The notes under the pieces are model-generated. The model did no database searches. It saw only the letters and a list, made by a program, of their open reading frames with translations, and was not told the origin of the DNA. Positions 51,050 to 59,724 of a stretch of 64,000 nucleotides of DNA are shown here, one piece after another. A program made the position numbers and the translations under genes. This stretch comes from UMGS1975 sp959600905 (GTDB lineage: Bacteria; Bacillota; Clostridia; Christensenellales; QAND01). The stretch spans positions 60,412-124,411 of the forward strand of contig CAUGNO010000007.1 of NCBI GenBank assembly GCA_959600905.1. Reading direction: 5' to 3'. Every line of letters begins with the position of its first letter. Position 1 is the stretch's first letter.

Positions 51050-51819
51050 AACAGCCTATGGCCAGGGTGGTCAGCCACGAGCAGATCGCCCACGGCATTT
51101 ATGAATTGACGCTGTTTACGCCGATTGCGGATATCGCAGAGCCGGGCCAGTTTGTCCATGTAAAAATACCCGGCGGCGATGCTACGCTGCTTCGGCGTCC
51201 CATCAGCATCGCGCGCAGCGAGGAGAGCACGCTGACCCTCATCTACCAGATCAAGGGGAAGGGCACCAGGCTGCTGTCGCATGTAGGCGCCGGCGATTTT
51301 TTGGATGTGCTGGGGCCTCTGGGCAACGAATTCCCTACCAAGAGCGTCCACCGCGCCTTGGTGGTGGGCGGCGGCATGGGCGCGGCGCCGCTGGAAAATC
51401 TGCTGCTGCACAACCGCGATATCGAATTTGACACCGTGCTTGGCTTTCGGAGCCAGAAGGTCAGCTACCGGCTTTGGTATTTTCAGCATCTATCGCATGA
51501 TTTCAACGTATTGACAGAGGATGGCAGCATCGGGGAAAAGGGCTTTGTGACGCAAAAGGTAGAAACTTTGCTCCAAGAAAACCAATATGATGCCATCTAT
51601 GCGTGCGGCCCGTCTGCTATGATGAAGGCATTGAAAAAAACCGTGGAGCCGTATCCCATCCCCTGCTTTGTCTCGCTGGAGGAGCGCATGGGCTGCGGCA
51701 TCGGCGCCTGTTTGGTATGCAACTGCAAGATCAGACGCCAGGACGGCAGCTTTACGTATAAACGGGTCTGTAAGGACGGCCCGGTATTTTTGCTGCGGGA
51801 GGTGATGCTGGATGAATAA
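51046..51819 (+). CDS. pyrK: Dihydroorotate dehydrogenase electron transfer subunit
   Basis: 257 residues. An FAD-binding domain (LLRRPISIA) is followed by an NAD-binding domain (VVGGGMGAAPLENLL, YACGPSAMMKAL) and a C-terminal 2Fe-2S site (EERMGCGIGACLVCNCKI with a further Cys in RVCKDGP). It passes electrons from dihydroorotate oxidation in PyrD to NAD, the arrangement of class 1B enzymes in anaerobic Firmicutes. It overlaps both neighbours. Confidence 0.96.
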   Translation: MKQPMARVVSHEQIAHGIYELTLFTPIADIAEPGQFVHVKIPGGDATLLRRPISIARSEESTLTLIYQIKGKGTRLLSHVGAGDFLDVLGPLGNEFPTKSVHRALVVGGGMGAAPLENLLLHNRDIEFDTVLGFRSQKVSYRLWYFQHLSHDFNVLTEDGSIGEKGFVTQKVETLLQENQYDAIYACGPSAMMKALKKTVEPYPIPCFVSLEERMGCGIGACLVCNCKIRRQDGSFTYKRVCKDGPVFLLREVMLDE

Positions 51820-52726
51820 GCCGGATCTGTCTGTAAACATCTGCGGCGTGCCGTTCCAAAATCCTGTCATTGCGGCCTCCGGGTGCTTTGGCTTTGGGCA
51901 GGAAATGGCGGAGTATGTGGATCTAAACGCACTGGGCGGCATCAGCATCAAGGGCCTGACCCCCAAGCCCAGGCTGGGCAACCCTGCCCCCCGTATTGCG
52001 GAAACGCCCAGCGGCATGCTCAACAGCGTGGGCCTGCAAAATCCAGGCATCGATGCATTTTTGGAGGTAGAGCTGCCCCGCCTGGCCAAGCTGAACTGCC
52101 GCATTTTGGCGAATGTGGCGGGCAGCAGCGTGGAAGACTATGCCTATATGGCAGAAAAGTTGGCCAACCAGCCGGTGGATATGGTAGAATTAAACATCTC
52201 CTGTCCCAATGTGAAGGAAGGCGGCGTGGCCTTTGGCGTGTATCCGGACAAGGTATACGAGGTGGTAAGCGCGGCCAAAGCGCACTGTACCCAGCCGCTG
52301 GTTGTCAAGCTGACGCCCAATACCGCGGACATCACGGCAACCGCCCTGGCTGCGGAAAAGGCGGGGGCAGACGCCATTTCGCTCATCAATACCCTTACGG
52401 GCATGGCGGTGGATTTTAGCGCCCGGCGGCCCGTTTTGGCCAATGTAACGGGCGGCCTGTCCGGCCCGGCGGTAAAGCCGGTGGCGCTTCGGATGGTCTA
52501 TCAGGTAGCGCAGGCGGTCAGCGTGCCGGTTATCGGCATGGGCGGCATAGACAGCGGCCTGGATGCGCTGGAATTCATGCTGTGCGGCGCCAGCGCCGTG
52601 CAGGTGGGCATGGCCAACCTGTACGATCCGTACGCCTGCGTGCGCATTGCCGAGGAGATGGAACAGATTTTGGCGGAGGAGGGCCTGTCCTCCGTCCAAG
52701 AGATCATAGGGCAACTGAGAGTTTAG
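51812..52726 (+). CDS. pyrD: Dihydroorotate dehydrogenase catalytic subunit (class 1B)
   Basis: 304 residues, TIM-barrel FMN enzyme. ASGCFGFGQEMAEYV and the FMN-binding IKGLTPKPRLGN lie at the start. The catalytic Cys of class 1 enzymes sits in ELNISCPNVKEGG, and GMGGIDSGLDALEFMLCGA forms the phosphate site. It oxidises dihydroorotate to orotate and pairs with PyrK; the genes overlap by 8 bp. Confidence 0.97.
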   Translation: MNKPDLSVNICGVPFQNPVIAASGCFGFGQEMAEYVDLNALGGISIKGLTPKPRLGNPAPRIAETPSGMLNSVGLQNPGIDAFLEVELPRLAKLNCRILANVAGSSVEDYAYMAEKLANQPVDMVELNISCPNVKEGGVAFGVYPDKVYEVVSAAKAHCTQPLVVKLTPNTADITATALAAEKAGADAISLINTLTGMAVDFSARRPVLANVTGGLSGPAVKPVALRMVYQVAQAVSVPVIGMGGIDSGLDALEFMLCGASAVQVGMANLYDPYACVRIAEEMEQILAEEGLSSVQEIIGQLRV

Positions 52727-52738
52727 GAGGCAGAGAAG

Positions 52739-53314
52739 ATGGATAGAGCAGAAATGGAACGCATTTTCAAACAAACGGGTTTGATGCTGGAAGGGCACTT
52801 TCTTTTGACCAGCGGCCGCCACAGCAATCGGTATATGCAGTGTGCCAAGCTGTTCCAATATCCCGAATACAGCGAGATGATCTGTAAGGATCTGGCCGGC
52901 CGCTTTGCCGGGCAGAAGATCGATTTGGTGGTAGGCCCTGCGGTGGGCGGTATCATCATGAGCTATGAAATGGCGCGCCAATTTAACGTACCCAACATTT
53001 TTGCAGAGCGTGAAAACGGCGCGATGACGCTGCGCCGCGGCTTCTCTATCCCGGAGGGCGCCAAGGTGCTGGTGGTGGAGGATGTCGTGACCACCGGCGG
53101 CAGCGTGCGCGAGGTCATGGATATCGTAGCCGAAGCCAAGGCAGAGGTGGTCGGCGTCTGCGTCGTGGTAGACCGCAGCGGCGGCAAGATCGATTTCGGC
53201 GTGCCGTTTGAGGCCGCATACGAAACGGAGATCCAATCCTATGAGCCGTCCCAGTGCCCGCTGTGTGAGCAGGGCTTGGAGCTGGTAAAGCCCGGCAGCC
53301 GAAAATTGAAATAA
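52739..53314 (+). CDS. pyrE: Orotate phosphoribosyltransferase
   Basis: 191 residues behind GGAGGCAGAG. The PRPP-binding motif is VLVVEDVVTTGGSV, with TSGRHSNRYMQ for orotate and VVGPAVGGIIMSYE near the middle. It joins orotate and PRPP to OMP. Last gene of the pyr operon, followed by a terminator. With it every enzyme from glutamine to UMP is encoded in one run. Confidence 0.96.
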   Translation: MDRAEMERIFKQTGLMLEGHFLLTSGRHSNRYMQCAKLFQYPEYSEMICKDLAGRFAGQKIDLVVGPAVGGIIMSYEMARQFNVPNIFAERENGAMTLRRGFSIPEGAKVLVVEDVVTTGGSVREVMDIVAEAKAEVVGVCVVVDRSGGKIDFGVPFEAAYETEIQSYEPSQCPLCEQGLELVKPGSRKLK

Positions 53315-53335
53315 AAGATCATACAGCCATCATAC

Positions 53336-53371
53336 AATAGGGGAGCGCGTTGTCCGCCTCCCTTATTTTGT
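53336..53371 (+). terminator. Terminator of the pyr operon
   Basis: AATAGGGGAGCGCG pairs with CCGCCTCCCTTATT with two imperfections around TTGT, then TTTTG. Confidence 0.65.
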
Positions 53372-53396
53372 CCCCTTCGTTCAAGGAGCATGGAAA

Positions 53397-53936
53397 ATGA
53401 GCAAGACAGAGAAAACAGCAGTGGTACTGGCCATGGCAGCGGGAGCCGTTTTCCTGGGCATTCCGCTGCTGGATAAATGCTTGGGATGGTTTGGCTGTGC
53501 GTTTCGGCCCTGGGTGCTGTCGGCGGCTATTGTGGTGCCGACTGTGCTGTTTCTCGCGGCGATTGTTGTTGTATCGTGCAATGTTATCGTAAAAACCGTT
53601 TATAAAGCGGAAGGAATTTCTACAGGTGTAAAGACGATACAAACTTTCGTTTTGTTACTTATAACGGGGTTTCTTTGTTTGGGCATCGGATGGGTTGGCA
53701 TGATTGTGTTTGGCATTTCTTATACTCCAGAATCTGTTGTGGAGCGGAACGGACAGAAGATGGTAAGGGTAGACAGAAGTTTTTTGGATGTCGACGTGGT
53801 TTATCATGCATATAAAAATGCGTTTATCATGAGCGAAAACGTATTGCTTCATGAAGGCTTTTCCTCCAAGGCTCTGGATTCTATCTCATCAAAGAACGAC
53901 CCTATGCTGACGAAAACTACAGAGTTTGCAAGATAA
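53397..53936 (+). CDS. Membrane protein of unknown function, tandem paralog 1
   Basis: 179 residues behind AAGGAG. Three membrane helices appear in the first 115 residues (VVLAMAAGAVFLGIPLL, WVLSAAIVVPTVLFLAAIVV and TFVLLLITGFLCLGIGWVG). They are followed by an extracytoplasmic or cytoplasmic tail with SVVERNGQKMVRVDRSFLDV and YHAYKNAFIM. The tail motif is repeated in the next gene (VVQRDGQKMLAVVNSFLDVN, YHAYQNAFIM), so the pair arose by duplication. No named family is recognised. Confidence 0.75.
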   Translation: MSKTEKTAVVLAMAAGAVFLGIPLLDKCLGWFGCAFRPWVLSAAIVVPTVLFLAAIVVVSCNVIVKTVYKAEGISTGVKTIQTFVLLLITGFLCLGIGWVGMIVFGISYTPESVVERNGQKMVRVDRSFLDVDVVYHAYKNAFIMSENVLLHEGFSSKALDSISSKNDPMLTKTTEFAR

Positions 53937-53963
53937 CCAAACAGTTTAGGAGAGGAGCGTTGC

Positions 53964-54509
53964 ATGAAAGCAAGATGGATCCTGCTGGCAATTTGCGGCG
54001 GCGGGGCCATAGGGCTGGGCCTGCTTTGGGTGCTGACCGATGCCCTGCTGGGGCTGTGGGGCTATACCTGGCGGCCTTGGCTTACAACGGCTGGCTTTTT
54101 GGTGATTCCGCCCCTGCTCATCGCAGCGGTGCTTACCGGCGCGAGCATCCTTATCACCAAATCCAGCGAGAACAAAGAAGCGGGCTATGGGTATGAAACG
54201 ATCCATTGGATTGGCAGCACGCTGGTGCTGTGTGTGGGCGCGTCCCTCTCTTGGGGTATGCTGCAATTCGGGCTGCTCGGCCTTGCATTTTCGCATCAAC
54301 CGGAGCATGTGGTGCAGCGCGACGGGCAGAAAATGCTGGCAGTGGTCAACAGCTTTTTGGATGTTAATGTCGAGTATCATGCGTATCAAAATGCGTTTAT
54401 CATGGGCAAACAGACCTTGATCTACGAATATTACGGCAGCGGCGGGTACGACCCGTTTGAAAGTGAAGAGAGGCCGGAGCCCGTGGAAACGCATGATTTT
54501 AGAGAATAA
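53964..54509 (+). CDS. Membrane protein of unknown function, tandem paralog 2
   Basis: 181 residues behind AGGAGAGGAG, 27 bp after paralog 1. The architecture is the same: membrane segments near 5-22, 42-62 and 80-102, then the shared motif DGQKMLAVVNSFLDVNVEYH and an acidic C-terminus (ESEERPEPVETHDF). Divergence between the copies is greatest in the helices. The pair may form a heteromer, but context gives no function. Confidence 0.75.
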   Translation: MKARWILLAICGGGAIGLGLLWVLTDALLGLWGYTWRPWLTTAGFLVIPPLLIAAVLTGASILITKSSENKEAGYGYETIHWIGSTLVLCVGASLSWGMLQFGLLGLAFSHQPEHVVQRDGQKMLAVVNSFLDVNVEYHAYQNAFIMGKQTLIYEYYGSGGYDPFESEERPEPVETHDFRE

Positions 54510-54538
54510 AAAAGCGCCTGGTTTTCAGGCGCTTTTTG
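54507..54538. terminator. Bidirectional terminator between paralog 2 and rhaA
   Basis: AAAAAGCGCCTG and CAGGCGCTTTTT pair around GTTTT between converging genes. Confidence 0.92.
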
Positions 54539-54544
54539 CATGCC

Positions 54545-55789
54545 TTATCGTTGGCTCAGCACTTCTTTGGTATAGCTATGGATGGTTTTCATCCAGTCCG
54601 GGCCGGCAGGCACTTTCATCCGGCGGCAGTATTCCGCCCATACGTCGGTAAACGGGAAGGTCTTGATCTCTTCCTGCATGGCCAAAAGCTCGGTAAAGCG
54701 GCCTTCATCCTGCAAAGCAGCCAGCGAGGTATGCGGGATGAGCAGCGCATACAAAAGGGCCTTTTGGATGTTGCGCGCCCCGATGACCCAGGCCGCCACG
54801 CGGTTGATGGAAGCGTCAAAATAATCCGAGCCGATGATGACGCGGTCCAGCGCATCGCAAGCCACGATCTCACGGCACATTTCCTTCAAAGAATCATCCA
54901 GCGCGATGACATGGTCACTGTCCCACCGCACGCCGCGCGTCAAGTGCAGCGCTACCTTATCGCTGAACAGCAGCAGGGAGGATAATTTATCCGCACACGA
55001 CTCGGTAGGATGAAAATGCCCGTTGTCGATGAGGTATACCAAATCGTTTTTGGCAGCATAGTTCATATAAAATTCATGCGAGCCTACGGTATAGGATTCC
55101 ACCCCGATGCCAAACAGCTTGGCCTCCATGCAGTCAATAACGCAATGCGGGTCTACTTTCTGGGCATAAATTTCATCCAGCGATTCCTTTAAGCGTCTGC
55201 GGGGGCCCAGCCTGTCCGCCGGCACATCCTTGAGCCCGTCCGGGATCCAGACGTCTACCAGCGACGGCGTGCCCAGCTCCCTGCCGAAACACTCTGCGAT
55301 TTTCCGGCAGGCCTTGGTATGGTCGATCCAAAACCGCCGTACTTCGGGATCAGGGCTGGAGAGCGTCAGCCCGTCTTTGACCTTTTCATGGGAAAAATAG
55401 GTGGGGTTCATATCCAAGCCCAGCCCGCGTGCCTTGGCATAGTCCACCCAGGCTTGAAAGTGCTCCGGCAAAAGCGCGTCTCGGTCTACCTTTTTGCCGC
55501 CTGTTATGGCATAAACGGCATGCAGGTTCAGGCGTTTTTTCCCAGGGATTAGGGAAAAGGCGGTGTCCAGGTCCTGCATCAGCTCTTCCGGCGTGGATGC
55601 CCTGCCGGGGAAATTGCCGGTGGCCAATATGCCGCCGGAGGTGCCCCCGCGGTTTTCAAAGCCGGTTAAATCGTCTCCCTGCCAGCAATGGATGGAAACC
55701 GGCAGCTGGGATAACTTTTCCAGGGCCTGCTCCGTATCCACCCCAATGGTTTGGTATTGCTGCTGCGCGTATGCATATCGCTCAGACAT
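54545..55789 (-). CDS. rhaA: L-rhamnose isomerase
   Basis: 414 residues from ATG 55789 (MSERYAYAQQQYQTIGVDTE) behind AGGAGGG; the frame upstream is not coding. Hallmarks are SIHCWQGDDLTGFE, GLDMNPTYFSH, VDVWIPDG, the metal-binding IDNGHFHPTE and VRWDSDHV. It interconverts L-rhamnose and L-rhamnulose using Mn(II). No rhamnulokinase, aldolase or transporter lies beside it, so the rest of the route must be elsewhere. A TATAAT (55837-55832) with a weak -35 may serve as its promoter. Confidence 0.96.
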   Translation of the reverse strand: MSERYAYAQQQYQTIGVDTEQALEKLSQLPVSIHCWQGDDLTGFENRGGTSGGILATGNFPGRASTPEELMQDLDTAFSLIPGKKRLNLHAVYAITGGKKVDRDALLPEHFQAWVDYAKARGLGLDMNPTYFSHEKVKDGLTLSSPDPEVRRFWIDHTKACRKIAECFGRELGTPSLVDVWIPDGLKDVPADRLGPRRRLKESLDEIYAQKVDPHCVIDCMEAKLFGIGVESYTVGSHEFYMNYAAKNDLVYLIDNGHFHPTESCADKLSSLLLFSDKVALHLTRGVRWDSDHVIALDDSLKEMCREIVACDALDRVIIGSDYFDASINRVAAWVIGARNIQKALLYALLIPHTSLAALQDEGRFTELLAMQEEIKTFPFTDVWAEYCRRMKVPAGPDWMKTIHSYTKEVLSQR

Positions 55790-55921
55790 GATGCTGAATT
55801 CCCTCCTTATGGTTACATGAAAGTTACTTCTATTATAGGGCATTTGCCAGAGGGACGCCAGACACCAAAGCGCTGAATTTTGCGTAGTATATAGCAAACA
55901 CAAGGTAAGGAGGAACAAAAG

Positions 55922-56338
55922 ATGATATTTCGCAGATGCTGCCCGACATACAGCCGGCAGCCGCATCCGCATACATGCCAGATGACGGGACAGGGCGATG
56001 GCCAAACGGCCCAACGCTATGCCGCGCAAGAGGCATCCCAGGCGGGCATGATGCGTCCGCAGCGGCCCGCATGCCGCTGCCAGGCAAAACAGCCGTGCAG
56101 CCTACAATCCGCAAGGGCACAGCTGCTCGAATCCATCGCCAGGGAGGAAATGGGCATTGCCAACCTTTTGGCCGCAGAAGCACAGCGGCTGATGCGAGGC
56201 GCCCACGCTGCCTGCGCAAGCGATGGGGTAGCCGTGGGCCAATCCGTGCGCCAAACGCTAGAGGCCATCATTGACCTAGAGCATGTCTTGCTGGAAAAGC
56301 TGGAATTGACATTGGGAGAGTGCATGCTCCAAGCGTAA
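55922..56338 (+). CDS. Spore coat/exosporium-like small protein
   Basis: 138 residues behind AAGGAGGA. The N-terminal half is rich in Cys, His, Gln and Pro (MIFRRCCPTYSRQPHPHTCQ). The C-terminal half has the repeat-like pattern ESIAREEMGIANLLAAEAQR and AIIDLEHVLLEKLELTLGEC, resembling the helical domain of Clostridia spore coat and exosporium proteins that read LLxSIAxEExALAxILxAE. This suggests an endospore-former. It has its own terminator; no sigma-factor promoter could be assigned. Confidence 0.65.
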   Translation: MIFRRCCPTYSRQPHPHTCQMTGQGDGQTAQRYAAQEASQAGMMRPQRPACRCQAKQPCSLQSARAQLLESIAREEMGIANLLAAEAQRLMRGAHAACASDGVAVGQSVRQTLEAIIDLEHVLLEKLELTLGECMLQA

Positions 56339-56403
56339 TACGGCAAAAATATGTCGCTTTGCGGCCAAGGGCTAAAGGCCGGTGTATGGGGACAAATCAG
56401 CAT

Positions 56404-56436
56404 AAAAAAGGGCAAGGGGATCATTTCTCCCTGCCT
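56404..56436 (+). terminator. Rho-independent terminator after the coat-like gene
   Basis: AAAAAGGGCAAGGGGA pairs imperfectly with TTCTCCCTGCCTTTTT, followed by T residues. Confidence 0.8.
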
Positions 56437-56461
56437 TTTTTTCGCATTGGGGCAAAATGTT

Positions 56462-56490
56462 TTGGATTTTGGCCAACCGCATACCATAAT
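56462..56490 (+). promoter_or_regulatory. Promoter of a candidate non-coding RNA
   Basis: TTGGAT at 56462-56467, a 17-bp spacer and CATAAT at 56485-56490. No protein gene follows before the terminator at 56799-56828. Confidence 0.5.
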
Positions 56491-56496
56491 TTACCG

Positions 56497-56828
56497 GTAT
56501 GATGAAGCCGTGGAAAGGAAAGGAGGCGTACGATGGGTTAGCCAAACGGAGAGTACCAAACATAGTTCCCCCCAAAGAAAAAGATTGAAAACAGATTTCT
56601 GCCAAGACAGGGCAGAGAATAAAATAGAAGCGCTGGGGGAAGGGGAAAGACCCGCTTTCAGCGCAGGGCTATAAACGCCCATACGTTGGCAAAGACCAAC
56701 CCAGCGGCAACGCAGCGCCGGCCAAGCGCCGGCTGCGGATTTAACAGCCGCCCGCCTCTGTGCGCGGTACATAGATGACAGGTAAGACACAGGCAGACAA
56801 AAGCCATCCGGGGCCCGGATGGCTTTTT
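56497..56828 (+). ncRNA. Candidate structured RNA of about 330 nt
   Basis: A promoter and a strong terminator bracket a 330-bp stretch with no credible coding frame but many stable helices. These include GCGCTG with CAGCGC (around 56630-56665), GGGC with GCCC, GTTGG with CCAAC, and GCAGCGCCGG with CCGGCTGC-like sequence near 56713-56740. An AAAGGAGGCGTACG site is followed by ATG GGT TAG, a start-stop. I could not match RNase P (no GAAAGTCCGGGC-like block), tmRNA (no CCA end), SRP RNA or 6S RNA with any certainty. Confidence 0.5.
56799..56828 (+). terminator. Rho-independent terminator of the candidate RNA
   Basis: AAAAGCCATCCGGG and CCCGGATGGCTTTT form a perfect long stem followed by T residues. 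Confidence 0.92.
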
Positions 56829-56834
56829 CGATGC

Positions 56835-56866
56835 AAAAAGAGCACGGCCAAGCGCCGCGCTCTTTT
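56835..56866 (-). terminator. Terminator of typA
   Basis: On the minus strand, AAAAGAGCGCGGC pairs with GCCGTGCTCTTTT around a short loop, followed by more T residues. It lies 9 bp beyond the typA stop. Confidence 0.85.
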
Positions 56867-56874
56867 ATAGAGCG

Positions 56875-58698
56875 TTATTTGTTTTTGCTTTGGGCACGCA
56901 GGCGCGCCGCCTTATCCAAAATGCGTTTGCGGATGCGCAGGCTTTTGGGCGTAACCTCCAAAAGCTCATCATCGGCCAAGAATTCCAAACAGGCCTCCAG
57001 GCTCATCTGCTTGGCTGGGGTCAGGCGCAGCGCATCGTCGCTGCCGGAAGCGCGCATATTGGTCAGCTGTTTGCGCTTGCAGACGTTTACGATGATATCC
57101 TCCATCTTGGGACTCTGGCCCACGACCATGCCCTCATACACCGCCGTGCCCGGCTCGATAAACAGCGCGCCGCGCTGCTGGGCATTGTATAGGCCATAGG
57201 CCACAGCATCCCCCGCCTCAAAGGCCACAAGCGAGCCGGTAAAGCGGCGGGTGACCTCCCCCTTAAAGGGCTGGTAGCTATCAAATACGGCATTGAGCAC
57301 GCCTTCGCCGCGGGTATCCGTCAAAAACTCGTTGCGGTATCCCAAAAGGCCGCGGGTGGGGATGAGGTATTCCAGGCGCATCCGGCTGCCCTGCTGATGC
57401 ATCTGCATCATTTCCCCCTTGCGGGCGCTCATCTTCTGCATGATGGTGCCGACGGATTCTTCCGGCACATCGATGAGCAAGCGCTCTACCGGCTCATAGG
57501 TTTTGCCGTCGATCTGCTTATACAGCACCTTGGGCGTGCTGACGGAAAATTCATACCCTTCGCGGCGCATGGTTTCTATGAGGATGGAAAGGTGCATTTC
57601 GCCGCGGCCTGCCACGCGGAAGGTATCGGTGGTATCGCCGTCCTCCACGCGCAGGGATACGTCCTTGAGCAATTCGCGGAACAGGCGGTCCCGTATCTGG
57701 CGGGAGGTCACATATTTTCCCTCTTTGCCGGCAAACGGGCTGTCGTTGACGGCAAAGGTCATCTCTACGGTGGGCTCCTCTATCTTGACAAAGCTCAGCG
57801 CTTCCGGCGCGTCTACGGCGGTTACGGTATCGCCGATGGTGATGTCCGTAATGCCGGAGAGGCAGACGATATCGCCTACCGTTGCGCTTTCGGCGGGCAC
57901 GCGCTTTAGCCCGTCTATCTGGTAGAGGTTGACGATCTTGGAGCGGTACGGCTTATGCTTTTCATGGTAATCGCACACCATTACTTCACTGTTGGCCTGG
58001 ATAGAGCCGCGTTCGATGCGGCCGACGGCGATTCTGCCCACATAGTCGTTATAGTCGATGGAGGAAACAAGCATTTGCAGCGGGCCGGCCTCGTCTCCCT
58101 CCGGCGCGGGGATATGCTGCAAAATGGTGCGGAACAGCACCTCCAGATTTTTCCCTTCCACATCGTCCGGCCTGTCCGAAGCGGCGCCTGCCCGGCCGGA
58201 ACAGTAGAGAATGGGGCTGTCCAGCTGCTCGTCGCTGGCGTTTAGATCCATCAACAGTTCCAATACCTCATCCACAACCTCATCGATGCGGGCATCCGCG
58301 CGGTCGATCTTGTTGATGACGATGATGATGGGATGGTTGAGCTCCAGCGCCTTTTGCAGCACAAAGCGTGTCTGCGGCATCGGCCCTTCGGCCGCATCCA
58401 CCAGCAGCAATACGCCGTTGACCATTTTGAGGATGCGCTCCACCTCGCCGGAAAAATCGGCGTGCCCCGGCGTATCCACGATGTTGATCTTGGTATGGCC
58501 GTAATGCACCGAGGTATTCTTTGCCAAAATCGTGATGCCGCGCTCCCGTTCCAGATCGTTGCTGTCCATCACGCGCTCCTCGACGACCTGGTTGTCGCGG
58601 TAAATGCCGCCCTGTTTTAGCAATTCATCCACCAGGGTGGTCTTGCCGTGGTCAACGTGGGCGATGATGGCAATGTTGCGCAAATCGTTTCTAATCAT
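56875..58698 (-). CDS. typA: TypA/BipA translational GTPase
   Basis: 607 residues from ATG 58698 (MIRNDLRNIAIIAHVDHGKT). G1 is AHVDHGKT, G2 RERGITI, G3 DTPGHADF and G4 NKIDR; the EF-G-like domains III and V and the BipA-specific C-terminus (RKRILDKAARLRAQSKNK) follow. It binds ribosomes and aids 50S assembly and growth under stress or cold. A GTG-type earlier start at 58767 is not used: the leader there is a CCGTGC/GCACGG hairpin. Confidence 0.97.
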   Translation of the reverse strand: MIRNDLRNIAIIAHVDHGKTTLVDELLKQGGIYRDNQVVEERVMDSNDLERERGITILAKNTSVHYGHTKINIVDTPGHADFSGEVERILKMVNGVLLLVDAAEGPMPQTRFVLQKALELNHPIIIVINKIDRADARIDEVVDEVLELLMDLNASDEQLDSPILYCSGRAGAASDRPDDVEGKNLEVLFRTILQHIPAPEGDEAGPLQMLVSSIDYNDYVGRIAVGRIERGSIQANSEVMVCDYHEKHKPYRSKIVNLYQIDGLKRVPAESATVGDIVCLSGITDITIGDTVTAVDAPEALSFVKIEEPTVEMTFAVNDSPFAGKEGKYVTSRQIRDRLFRELLKDVSLRVEDGDTTDTFRVAGRGEMHLSILIETMRREGYEFSVSTPKVLYKQIDGKTYEPVERLLIDVPEESVGTIMQKMSARKGEMMQMHQQGSRMRLEYLIPTRGLLGYRNEFLTDTRGEGVLNAVFDSYQPFKGEVTRRFTGSLVAFEAGDAVAYGLYNAQQRGALFIEPGTAVYEGMVVGQSPKMEDIIVNVCKRKQLTNMRASGSDDALRLTPAKQMSLEACLEFLADDELLEVTPKSLRIRKRILDKAARLRAQSKNK

Positions 58699-58789
58699 AG
58701 TAAATCCCTTCAAATCTAAACAGGGCAGGGCCCTGCGTATCTCAAATATCGTGAAAAGACCGTGCACAGGGCACGGACTTCAAGCATTG

Positions 58790-58819
58790 ATTATACGCCA
58801 GGGGCCCCGGCAAAGTCAA
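58790..58819 (-). promoter_or_regulatory. typA promoter
   Basis: On the minus strand, TTGACT (58819-58814), an 18-bp spacer and TATAAT (58795-58790). Confidence 0.8.
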
Positions 58820-58860
58820 TGTATATGGCAAAGAAAAGCGGTGTAAACGCAGGCTTTTTT

Positions 58861-58897
58861 CAAAACAAACGGGCGTATGGCCTATGCCATACGCCCG
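58861..58897 (-). terminator. Terminator after the MerR regulator gene
   Basis: CGGGCGTATGGC and GCCATACGCCCG form a perfect 12-bp stem around a 4-nt loop. On the minus strand a T-rich but interrupted run follows. Confidence 0.75.
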
Positions 58898-58904
58898 CAG
58901 CAGG

Positions 58905-59717
58905 TTATTTTTGTACGGGATAGCAGACCTCCGTCACATAGTCTGCCGGGTCTTTGGCTTGGTGCGGGCCGACGTGGTAGATGTTGAACATACTGCCGGC
59001 AAAGGCATAGCCGTTTTCCTCTACCCAATGCGCCACGGCCTGGTTAACCTCGCCGATCTTTTCATAGCCGCCCTGGAAAATGGCGGAGGCAAACTGTACC
59101 GGCGCTGTCATTTTGAATTTGACATGCTCGGTATCGGGGGATAGCTCTTTGACCGTCATCTGGATCTCCACATCCACCTGCGATTCCTTAAATTCGCCAT
59201 CGTGGAAGATGGCAAGGGCATAGCAGGGCTGGGCAGGGGAAAGAGAGGCGGCGGTTTCCTCCATCAAAAGATGCCAGAGATGCCCTTCCTTGGCATAGCT
59301 GGGGAGCTGTGCGCGCACGCTGGCCACCGGCATGGCGGGCAATTGTTTGAGGGTCACGTTGTACTGCATAGGAAAATCATCCTTTCGAAGCTGAGAAAGG
59401 GCGCCTTCCAACAAGCGCAGCTGCCGGCTTGTCGTCTCCAGCTGGGTTTGGAGCGCCGCGCGCTGGGCACAGAGCTGGGCCAGGATCGCGTCCTTGTCGT
59501 CGCCCTGCTGCAAGAGCAGGCCGATGCTTTGCAGGCCAAAGCCCATATCGCGGAAAGCGCGGATTCGGTTGGCACGCGATAGCTGGGCGGGGCCGTAATA
59601 GCGGTAGCCGCTGGCAGGGTCGGTATATAGGGGCGTCAATAGGCCCAGCTCGTCATAATGGCGCAGCATGCGCACACTCATCCTGGATAGCCTGGAAAAG
59701 TCGCCGATTTTCAGCAT
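58905..59717 (-). CDS. MerR family regulator with GyrI-like effector domain
   Basis: 270 residues. The N-terminal MerR winged helix is LKIGDFSRLSRMSVRMLRHY with YYGPAQLSRANRI. A coiled coil lies at about 75-115 (QRAALQTQLETTSRQLRLLE), and the C-terminal 150 residues are a GyrI-like/BmrR-type multidrug-binding domain (AIFHDGEFKESQVDVEIQM, VAHWVEENGYAFAG). It probably senses hydrophobic drugs and activates its target; no transporter is adjacent. A CCTAGG-centred palindrome with TACCCCC lies in its own leader. Confidence 0.9.
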   Translation of the reverse strand: MLKIGDFSRLSRMSVRMLRHYDELGLLTPLYTDPASGYRYYGPAQLSRANRIRAFRDMGFGLQSIGLLLQQGDDKDAILAQLCAQRAALQTQLETTSRQLRLLEGALSQLRKDDFPMQYNVTLKQLPAMPVASVRAQLPSYAKEGHLWHLLMEETAASLSPAQPCYALAIFHDGEFKESQVDVEIQMTVKELSPDTEHVKFKMTAPVQFASAIFQGGYEKIGEVNQAVAHWVEENGYAFAGSMFNIYHVGPHQAKDPADYVTEVCYPVQK

Positions 59718-59724
59718 GGGGTTT

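Noticed and set aside
56497..56828. RNase P, tmRNA, SRP or 6S RNA
   Set aside because: None of the diagnostic blocks I can check by eye is present, so I left the RNA unassigned.
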